A DNA stretch of 62,000 nt from Phoronis australis (lineage: Eukaryota > Phoronida > Phoronidae). Each line of letters starts with the position of its first letter. Position 1 is the first letter of the stretch. A model generated the notes under the pieces. The model made no database searches. It worked only from the letters and a program-made list of their open reading frames with translations, and had not been told where the DNA came from. Below are positions 35,806 through 47,800 of this stretch, piece by piece. The stretch is from NCBI GenBank assembly GCA_002633005.1, contig NMRA01000646.1:1-62000 (forward strand), in the 5' to 3' direction. A program made the position numbers and the translations under genes.

Positions 35806-38800
35806 ATGGCGCTGTGGATTCCAAGATCATTGAATCAAGAATGCCTGAAGCTGAAGACAGTCGTTCGATTAATTCGATCACCTGACCTGACCCGTACGAC
35901 AAGGTACTGCATAGCTGAAAATAGCTCTGTAATTCAAAGGAGAAACGTTTCAAAGTGTTCAAACAGTTTAGGTAGGCGTACTGTCAGTGTCATGTTGTCA
36001 AACTCTGCTGACATGAACTGGAGAGACCTAACCCTAAGCCATCAGACTAGGTTCTTAAGGTCTGCTTACGCGTCCAACCTCGTAGAACAATTGAACACCT
36101 ATGCCTGAGTGTCATTCTTTTGTTGAAATCTGAACATTTGCCTTTGTTTTATAATTTTTAGTGTTTGATAGTGGTCAGGTTTGCCAAATACGGGTTTCAT
36201 AAAATTGACTTCATTTTTATGAGCTTTTAATCGTTTTAACTCTCCGTTTGGCAGTCGTAAAAAATCAAATCGACTTTAGGAACACCGAGGCATGGTCTCT
36301 AAAAAGCCATGGAAAATGTTCAGATTACAACGCTGCAACTCGGGTACAGGAATTCACTTGGTCTACGAAGTTGGACAGTGTAAGCAGAGCAACTAAACTT
36401 ACTTGGTGTACGCACTGTACGGCAACCTCTATAATGCTCTTAATTTCACCGCTGAACCTATCATAAAGAGATGATGTTGGAATGAAATTGCAAATTCGTT
36501 TGCATCGTCCTATAAGCTTAGCAGCACATACATGTGTCACTGTTCTTTCACAAGACACAACATGTCATTATCAATTACAGTCAAGTGCAGTGTTTTCCCT
36601 CTGCACTATTACGGAGTTACTACTCTGATGCCATTGAAGAAGAGGTCAAGGAACTACCCAAAAGTGCCCGCGTAGTGATATGTGGCGGAGGGATCACTGG
36701 CTGTTCTGTGGCCTACCATCTGGCCGAGGCTGGCTGGACAGACACAGTGGTGTTAGAACAGGGAAGGTGAGGATGTCAGATTAATGTTTGATTATAGTAG
36801 AAATGTGGTGTGGTGTTTCAATAGTAGTCGGATGTACGTGCCCGCATTTTGAGAACCAGTTTACTCCGCTGAAACAAACTGGTTCACAAAACGTGGGCAA
36901 GTTATCTCTGACTATTGCTGATGTTTCGGGGAAGTTTGAAAACTTCGACTAGCTTTATCTTGCTGAGGTGATGACAACAGTATAGGTATTCATGTCAAAT
37001 AAGCATTGATGGGGAGGTCATCCTATGATCAGTATTTGTTTGATAGCCAAATTACTAACGCATTCAAACTTCAGCTTTGACAACATACTAGTACTTAAAT
37101 ATCAGTGTGTGCTAGCGTCATTCTGTCTGTCATTATTGACTGGTAGAGATTCTAAGATTAAGTTGAATTGAGTAAAAAAGTCAATAATAAGCCTGACTGT
37201 TTGCATTAGTTTTGGTATTTATTTGATGGAAACTATTCTGTTGCTATCTGATGACTTTTGACTCATAAAGGCAACGTAATGTTGAAAATCTGACTAGATG
37301 CATTGTGCACGATCTTGAATTTGTTGCATTCAAGTAGACGGAATGAATCCATGTGACCTGGGTTTAATCCACTGAGCATGGTTTTATATTGTCTACTTGA
37401 ATTCAGTAAACTCAAGATTGCATGCAATTGATCTTGCCAGATCTTCACCACTACTGTTTGAATGAAAGCCTGTAAACACAGTATATTAGTGCTAAAAGCC
37501 ATGTGCATTGGGCTCTTGTGACATTTGTGTGTGTGTTTTTTTTTGTTGTAATAATATCGTCTATGTTGTACATTGTGTGGTTTTGATTATATCTCTTCTA
37601 GAATTGCTAGTGGCTCCACCTGGCATTCAGCTGGCATTGTTAGCCAGCTCAAGACCAACTTAACTGAAAACACTCTGATCAGCCACAGTGTGGCGTTGTA
37701 CAACAAACTGCAGCGGGAAGGCAATGCCATAGGTAAACATTTTGTCTTCTGAGGTAGTCTTTTAATTAGAAAAACTGAAACTAATCAAAATGGTTCAGTT
37801 TTCACATTTCGATTTAGAAAAAAGGCATGCGTTTGTTATGATGACATTTCCATAATTTTTAGTGCCATTAGAGTTACCACAGACCTAACTGTGCTACAAA
37901 AATATACAACTTTGGAACGATTTGGATAAAAAACTAATGCAATAAAATGCAACACAAAGTTAATGTCCTTGGAAACTGCACTCTTCCTTGAACAAACTAA
38001 ATAGGTTATAGTATTAGAAAATAATGTTTTACCATTATTCTTGTGCTAAATTGAGATGACGAGCAGAATTACCCATTCGATGTATAATTTTGAGGTCTTT
38101 ATAAATTCTACACGCATCATTCCCTAGCTATATTTTGACACTAGTCTACATACAGCTAACTGAGCCTCTGTCAAAAAGTAACATTTCACTTTAGACTACT
38201 TTCCATTATTGGTCTCAACTTGTTCATTACGTGACTTAGGAGTGAAAGAACTGCCATTTTGTTAGACCGTGCATTAGGCGATTCTTGGTACAACAACTGG
38301 ATCTAACTGGATCTATCCGGTTGAGCATGTCAGTACATGCCGAGCCCTGAATTCGTTTCTATCCTGAGTAGAGTATTAAGTCGAGACCACTTTCATAGTG
38401 GTAATTAGTGTTTTAGTAAAAATAAATTCACAGAAAATGGCTTTGAATTACCAGGTTTAATTTACATTTTATTAAATTATTTTATTGTCTCTTTAAAGTC
38501 ATGACTATATCCCCAGTTTTTCAAGTGAATAAAGCTTGTTTTTAATGTCCAAATGTAAAGAATGTTTACCATGACTTTAGGCTGAATTGCCTTGTATATG
38601 TCACAGGATTGCATCTCTGGAACCAATTGAGACTTATGAACTTAGTTAGCCAAATGCATTTTTAATCCGCACATTTCATTGTCAAGCTTTCATTGTTTGT
38701 GTGACATGTATGGTATTTACTATTAAAATTGATGTACAAGAGTTGTGCATTATTAGAAAACTTTCACTAAACTTTCACCACCATTTTCTGAATTCATTGT

Positions 38801-41800
38801 TCCCTTGTTATAATACTGGTCATATTTCAGTGAGTGCATTTTGTCTTGCAGGTTGGAAGCAGTGTGGCAGTCTGAATTTAGCCCGAACCAAGGACAGACT
38901 GACCATGTTTAAACGATTGAACGCTGTTGGCAGGTACTGAGTGTGAAATTTCTGTTGATAACAAATAACATCTGTTGTAATAGTAGTCAGCTTACACATT
39001 GTTTAAATATCCATAGAAAAAAAATAACGCGCCAAACTTGGAAAAATCTCTTGTTTCAACAAAAAAGCACAATCATGTTGCTACAAACAGTAAGGCATTA
39101 TTTTCCTGCTCACTGTAGGTTTTTGTGATCATCGAGGATTTGAAAAATATATGATTTTATGGGATGACAAGTTTTATTTTTAAAAGATATTTTAAAAAGT
39201 GTGACCCTTGCTAGTGAAGATGTCCAATTACTTTAATATTAGAAAGGCTAAGCTACAAATTTGATTATGAAACTATTAAACTGTCATGGTGAAATACAGT
39301 GTCCCTGTCTGTCAATGCTTGATTTCATGTTGTGGCCCATTTGCTCTCTCTTTATTGGCAGTTGTGCACACGAATACTGTCACAGAAACCTTGAAAGACA
39401 TGTCTACCTTCACATCAAAACACAATTTCTAGCGAGACCACTTTTTAACATATTCTCACGTGAACACCCCATAAGAGCACGGCCTTCGTGTACTTAGAAC
39501 ATACCTTGAAATCTTACAGAGTCAGTAATATTGAGTGTCAGTTGATCACAGCAAGGGATACTCTGGAGAGGGCGCCATTGATCGAGTCTGCTGATATCCA
39601 GGTGAGTTAGAATGATGTGCTAGATCTTATTTGTGGACCCTCTTGTTTGAGTTGATATTTGAGTACTCAATCAAAACATACTCCAGGAATCATTGGTAAC
39701 AATATATCAACTCAAAACAGATATTTGTTTTCGTTTGTGCTTTTGGTCAAGCTCATGTATACGATTGTCTCTAGTGAAGTTTTCGTATATATAAAGTATA
39801 TATAATTTTATGTCATCGTGTTCGGTTCTCAGTGAATCCAACGTTGTGAAATATCCATGGATGAAAGAAATACTAGTTCATCTACACATCATCTTGACCT
39901 CTTGCTACAACATAATCAAGTGGAAAATGCTTTTCTTGATTTCTATAATTTTGTTTCTGAGTTCTGCATTGGTTGTTTGCTATTCAAAAACTTTCAATTT
40001 CTTTAATTTCAAAACGAAACAAAACTCGGCATCTACTAAACAAGGTTACGCCATGCTCGCATATTAAAAATATCTCTGTTAGCCAATAGGTAGAACAAAT
40101 ACTTACTTTCGAGCTGTTTATGGGAACTTTGCGTGGCTTTAAATCATAGTTGAAGTATAAAGTTGTTTTTGCAACTGAGACATATCTTGTCCATGTTCCA
40201 GGGCAGTCTGTGGATCCCAGGAGATGGCGTTGTCAACGCTAGTGGGCTCACACAAACTCTACAAAGACATGCACAGAATGCAGGTTGGCTTTTTAAACAC
40301 ATGTTTTGGATAAGATTTCTCTGTCAAGTGTTTTGTTTTCTTGCAATGTGCTGTGGATTAAAAGTTGGTGTTAGTAAATTATTAAAGTGAGTGGATACTT
40401 CAGGCACACCTGTCGTTATTTTTCACAGAATTGTCTCATTTCATTTAGATTTCAGCTTATATTGTAGTTATACTTACCGATTAAAATTGCTGTATTTTTG
40501 GTGCAACTTTAACCTATGATTTATTAGGTCATCCTTCATCGATATTATGGGTCCCTTTATTTCTCGACAGGTATTCAGTTTTTTGAGAAGTGTGAAGTTG
40601 AAGACGTGCTGACTGTTAATAGCAAGGTATCGGGTGTGAAGACCAACAGGGGTCACATCAAGTGTGAATACTTGGTTAATTGTGCTGGGCAGGTAAATAA
40701 TCTCGTTTCACTTGGTCACTCATAATAGCGTTATATTCTTTGTTTGGCCGTCAGTTTAAATTCTCCATACTTCATGGCCTCTGCATTATATAGACCATCT
40801 CTGACATTGAGCTTATTCTCAGGTTAGCTGAAGTACTAGCCCAGCCAAATTTCTGTTACCGATAGTGTGCCTGTGACCATTTAGACCTTTCCTTTTCCCT
40901 CACATACTTCACACTGGGCATAGCTAAAGTCTAGTTCTGTTAGACACAAAATAGCTTCTTTAACTATATTGAAATTATTGGCTATACAGTCAACTATGAG
41001 TTATTGGAGCTCAATAATATTAGCTTTCTGTAAATGTCAAGCCGCGTACAATGTCATCTTTACAACAATTTTTTTCTGGTCTATTTTACAGTTCTTAGGG
41101 CACGTTTACATTAATTTCTCTCAACTGCTCTATGGAATGAGTGGACTTATTGATTGACTGTCCCAAACAGGAAATCGATGGTTTTACAGTGACCTAATTA
41201 TCACAGTGTGGGACTTTAATACTGCTTTTATGTATGGTTGGTTACAGTGGGCTCGTCAGCTAGGTAAGCATAGCAAGCCATCGGTGCGGGTACCTCTACA
41301 TGCCTGTGAACACCAGTACGTGATCACCAAACCCATGGCTGGAGTGGACAGCACGANAGTTGGCAGTTGTGCATAATTAGAATACTTTCACTGAAAGCTT
41401 AAAAGTCGTGTCTACCTTCACATCAAAACACAATTTCTAGCTAGACCACTTTTTAACATAATTATTCTCATGTGAACACCCCATAACATCACATTCTTCG
41501 TGTACTCTCAACATACCTTGAAACCTTACAGAGTCAGTAATATTGATTGTCAGTTGGTCACAGCAAAGGATACTCTGGAGAGGGCGCCACTGATTGAGTC
41601 TGCTGATATCCAGGTGAGTTAGAATGATGTGCTATATCTTATTTGTGGACCCTCTTTTTGAATTGATAACTGAGTACTCAATTAAAACATACTCTAGGAA
41701 TCATTGGTAAGAATGTATCAACTCAAAGCATATTATTTGTTTTCGTTTGTGCTTTAAGTCAAGCTCATGTATACAATAGTCTCTAGTGAAGTTTTCGTAT

Positions 41801-44800
41801 GTACAAAAAATATGAAAATGTCATCGTGTTTGGTTCTCAGTGAATCCAATGTTGTGAAATATCCATGGATGAAAGAAATACAGTTCTTCTACTCGTCATC
41901 TTGACATGTCGGCACAACATAATCAAGTGGAAAATGCTTTTCTTGATTTCTATATGTTTCTGAGTTCTGCATTGGTTGTTTGCTATTCAAAAACTTTCAA
42001 TTTCTTTTCAAAACGAAACAAAACTCATCATCAACTAAACAAGGTTACGCCATGCACGCATATTAAAAATATCTCTGTTAGCCAATAAGTAGAACAGATA
42101 CTTACTTTCAAGCTGTTTATGGGAACTTTGCGTGGCTTTAAATCATAGTTGAAGGATAAAGTTGTTTTTGCAACTGAGACATATCTTGTTCATGTTCCAG
42201 GGCAGTCTGTGGATCCCAGGAGATGGCGTTGTCAATGCTAGTGGGCTCACACGAACTCTACAAAGACATGCACAGAATGCAGGTTGGCTTTTTATACGCA
42301 TGTTTTAGAAAGATTTTTTTCTGTCAAGTGTTTTGTTTTCTTGCAATGTTCTGTGGATTAAAAGTTGGTGTTAGTAAATTATTAAAGTGAGTGGTTACTT
42401 CAGGCACACCTGTCGTTATTTTTCACAGAATTGTCTCATTTCATTTAGATTTCAGCTTATATTGTAGTTATACTTACCGATTAAAATTGCTGTATTTTTG
42501 GTGCAACTTTAACCTATGATTTATTAGGTCATCCTTCATCGATATTATGGGTCCCTTTATTTCTCGACAGGTATTCAGTTTTTTGAGAAGTGTGAAGTTG
42601 AAGACGTGCTGACTGTTAATAGCAAGGTATCGGGTGTGAAGACCAACAGGGGTCACATCAAGTGTGAATACTTGGTTAATTGTGCTGGGCAGGTAAATAA
42701 TCTCGTTTCACTTGGTCACTCATAATAGCGTTATATTCTTTGTTTGGCCGTCAGTTTAAATTCTCCATACTTCATGGCCTCTGCATTATATAGACCATCT
42801 CTGACATTGAGCTTATTCTCAGGTTAGCTGAAGTACTAGCCCAGCCAAATTTCTGTTACCGATAGTGTGCCTGTGACCATTTAGACCTTTCCTTTTCCCT
42901 CACATACTTCACACTGGGCATAGCTAAAGTCTAGTTCTGTTAGACACAAAATAGCTTCTTTAACTATATTGAAATTATTGGCTATACAGTCAACAATGAG
43001 TTATTGGAGCTCAATAATATTAGCTTTCTGTAAATGTTAAGCCGCGTACAATGTCATCTTTACAACAATTTTTTTCTGGTCTATTTTACAGATCTTAGGG
43101 CACGTTTACATTAATTTCTCTCAACTGCTCTATGGAATGAGTAGACTTATTGATTGACTGTCCCAAACAGGAAATCGATGGTTTTACAGTGACCTAATTA
43201 TCACAGTGTGGGACTTTAATACTGCTTTTATGTATGGTTGATTACAGTGGGCTCGTCAGCTAGGTAAGCGTAGCAAGCCATCGGTGCGGGTACCTCTACA
43301 TGCCTGTGAACACCAGTACGTGATCACCAAACCCATGGCTGGAGTGGACAGCACGATGCCAGGTGGGTTGTCTGTGCTCTTGGTGGGCTTATTATCCAAC
43401 ACTGTGATACAGTGTTCACAGCATGTGGGCTAACATCATGCATTGGATCAGTTAGGCAACAAACAGTATTTTCAAAAACATTTTATAGTTCCTTGTACGC
43501 CACTTTATAATATCTGCATAGTGTCATTGCATCCAGCGGTGTTATTACATAATCACAAAATTGCACACAGACGGCTCCATCAAACCAAAACTGGCAAATA
43601 ATCAGTTGTTCTTTTGTAGTCAACTTCTTACAACATAGTGGTAGTGCTGAGTATTTCCAAAAATAGGTCCACTCAAAAGTACCCCCATGGAGGTATTTTT
43701 GGAAAATCTTCCTAAAGTAATTGTTTGCATGTTTTAAACATTTTATGGATTGCTTTGAAATACATATATGATATGTTTTGATGTAATTTTTTTTTTTGAT
43801 TTTGGCAAGACATTGTATTTCGGAATCGAGATTTCACAGACAGTTATCAAGGGATGGGGTGGCTTTGTTAGTAACTAAACCATATTTCTTATTTTGAAAA
43901 CAGCCTTTAGTAAATAATTACTGGTATTTTTTTTCTTTAAAACTGTATTTTGAGAGTTTCTGAAAGTATGCCCGGGTATATATTCGATTTTATGTGACGT
44001 TTTTGAAAGGTCATTCTCCAAATATCCGTCAATGGGCTTATTTCCGTAAGTTTCCGGCGTAATTTTGTGTCAGTTTTGACTATTACTTTGTAGTTCACAA
44101 AGAAAATAGCAAGCCATGCTGTGCAGTTATTAGCCTTCAAAACCTTTGTACTGCGTACATGCGATGCTACTTAACATAGTGTACACTTGTTACAATCCTG
44201 CACCTTCTATCCTCGCTTATTGTCCACAGTTATCCGAGACTATGATGGACGCGTCCATATCCGAGAGTACGGTGGAGGACTGCTGGTGGGGGGCTTCGAG
44301 CAGGTAGCCAAACCTGTCTTCCACGATTACGTACCATCCAACCTTGAGTTCACAACACTCCCTGAAGATTGGGATCAGTTCCGTACGTGATCTTACCACA
44401 CACAGTAGTGACAGCAAATCTCAGTGTCTACTAGGTGGCGCTAGTGACAAAAATACATTTTACTATGAGTATTAAATGGAGAGACATTGATATTCTAAAA
44501 TTTTTTTTTTATTGTATGAGTAATGAAAGAAGTGTGTAGGACTGTTGTTTCACTCGTGCCTCTTATTAATTTACCAGCTCTTCATTGCAGAACTTAATAG
44601 GTTGTCCCAAAAAAATTACTCCCACTTTAGTTCATTGCTGGGCATTCAAATTCAGCTCCTGTGAATCAGACTCTGCCCTCGGGCCTACTGTAAGGTTAAG
44701 CTCTGTTGTGAAAGAAGGCGCGTGAGCCAAGAATGGTTACCAAATTACTTAGTTTTGAAGAACAAAGTTTAAACATTTATTGTGCAGTGCTACTGGAAAC

Positions 44801-47800
44801 TCAGAAATGCCAAGTAAGTGCCGAGACAATTTAAAAGATATTTTCACAATGCATTTATTTTGGTTTATAAACTATAAGACTAAATTCCTTTTTTGATCGT
44901 CTCTATGAATTTAGTCCAGTAACCGTGCTCCTGTGTCAATAAACAATGCAGTTATTGTTTTTTAGTTTTAGTACATTTTTGGGACATCCCTTATGTTTTG
45001 TGGGTAGGTTTTAAAGCCGCGAGAAATCATTTTTAAAGTGTATTAGACGTTATAAACATTTATGTAACATTGCTGTAGTCGTCATTGTCTAGAATAAACT
45101 GTAAGTAGCTTAAAGATAAGTTGGTTAGTTAAAACTCAGTATAATATTGTTTTAGAAGTTTCTATTCATGGTTCATTTTTAGATTTGTTCACTTCTTTAT
45201 TGTTATTAATAGATCTAATTAAAAAACTCCTATGGTCTCTGTCACCCTTTTGTTACAGAGGTGCTGCTTGAGCAAGCTCTGCTGAGGATACCCTCTCTGA
45301 GACAAGCACAGGTTCACGCTTTTATCAATGCCTCAGAGAGTTTTACACCTGATGGAAAAATGATATTTGGCAGGTGTCCAGAGGTACGTTCTTGCCGATA
45401 TTTGGGTATTTCAATAGACAATATTCAAGTGACAGTGTAATATCTTGTCTACCTAAAATGACGTTTTGCAAACTTTTGATTTGTTGCATTACAGTACACC
45501 CCCATTTTGGTTCATATGAGTTCATATCAGGCTGATGATAAATTATCGTCATTCATGGCATCGTTCATCGAAAACCGCTGCTAATTGTTTATCATTTCTA
45601 TGTGATAAGAAATCATTACCACAATCAAAGATAGACCTTTGATGAAAAATAATATCACCAGACTATAAACTGTTATCAACCATTTTTATCATAGTAAGTG
45701 TAGTCGCGTAATTTGACCAATAGTGAATCAAATAAACACAGAAAAATCAGGAATCCCAACTGGGAGTCGAACCACAGGTCTCTAGATTGCCATGGTTCAA
45801 TTTCTAGTTAGGGTTCCTGATTTTTATCGTGTATTTCATTCACTATTGGCCAACCTCAGCAGATATCTAATTTACAAACACTGGTAAATTGCTGATCATG
45901 TATAATTGTCGAAATCTCGTGTGAAAAAAGAGTAATGACACTCATGGAATGGATGGCAAAACAGTTGGCTTCAAACAGTAACTACACAGATATTGGATCA
46001 ATATGATCTGAAACACGGGAAATTGAGTGGAAACATACAAAGAAGTACACAGTATGAGTAAAACCCTGTGTTCAGTGTCACATCTGAGGACTGTTTTGGC
46101 CCACATTAGCCATATCCATTCATCCCTGTATTATCATGATGTTACGACACACACAGACCGTCTGATAACTTGGTCTGACGGGGCCCAAAACTGGTAATTT
46201 TTAATACCATTAATTTTTGTGTGCTGCTGTATTGCTTTAATGCAATGCCTGCACTTTTTTAATTAATTGTGTTTTAAAGTTGCAGTAAACCTAACATTTG
46301 ATTTGGTCTATTTACAGAAATAAAACTAAACTAAGCTCGTTCATTATCTCGTATCAGTTTAGTTCTGTAGCAGCCCTTCATTCATTTGACACAAACTTGA
46401 TTGAAGACAGCTCTGTACTTTCTGAGCAACTGCACATCAAACTGTCCAACAGAGAGCACTGTTGTGTTTTTAATCAAGTTTATCTCATTAATAGGAGATT
46501 TCTGGGCTTGGAAATACAGTTGGTTATTGCTTGAGACAACGCTCAATAATCTTGTTTGTAACAACAGTACAGGCTGTGTACCGAGCATGGCCATAAATTC
46601 CATGTTTTACTGAGTAATGAACGAAATCTTGAGTCCAAAGCTTAGTTTCTTTAAGGGAAGGCAGATCTATAGCATCTTCAAATAAGAACAAAATAACAAA
46701 TTTTTAAAAAAGGTTTCACCTGGAAATTTTTAGCATGTCACAGGAGTTGTTTATAAGATCTTAGTGTTTGTGTCAAAATTATGATGTGAGGCTCTGCTTG
46801 AAATCATGAATACCAGGTGGAGAACTACTTTGTCGCCGCCGGAATGCACTGTAATGGAATCTCGACCGCAGGAGGTGTTGGTCAGAGAATGGCCGAACTG
46901 TTGGTCAACGGAAAACCCGGTGTGGAACTGTGGTGTTTAGATGTTAGACGGTTTGTGGAAACAAACAACAACAAGAAATATCTGAAAGAACGCGTGACAG
47001 ATTCGTCAGGTAAACACAGCTGTGTCGTCCCTAAACCAATGAAAGCATTTGGACTGAAACTGTAAACGAGAGAAAACGTTTCTCTGAGCGAATTCACGGT
47101 CATTTTCACAGTCCATTTCTTAAAAGAAGTCGCATGTTATTTGGACAACATTTAACCTAATCTTGCACATACCTCAACTAAACCACTTACTAACCTGGTC
47201 TATCCACCTATTGATCTGCCAATATATATCATACAGGACTGTGTGCAGTTTCCTCATATATACTGCTCATCACTTCAGTCTTAACTGCGGTCAGTTTTCC
47301 TAAATAATTTGCACGTTTGCTTAATATGTTAGTAATATTGCCACTAGTGTTCCAAATGCTTTCCTTGGTCTCAAACCTGTTTACTTTGCCGTAGTTCATT
47401 TTAATTAATGTCTACCGCATAAATTTAGGTCAAGAACTATTTTACTGCGGCTGGAATGTGCGGCAGTGGTGTGACGGTTGCTGGGGGCGTCGGTCAACAG
47501 ATCGCCGAACTGATCATACATGTACTGCCCAGTGTGTGCATTTGGCCAATTGATATACGTCGATTTGTTGATTTACATAACAACAGCAAGTACTTGAAAG
47601 AGCGTGTACGAGAAACTCTAGGTATTGAGCCAACTCGCTTTTGGGCTTTCTGTTGCTTTGAACCATGCGTTTCCCCCGGCTTATTTTGACTGCATGGCTG
47701 TTTTGCTGTTTTCAAAGATGGGTGACTGTGCTTGTATTTTGGTATGCATACAAAGTGGTCATTTTTCATTTCAAGGCATCTGCTGTTCTGTTAGTTGGTA

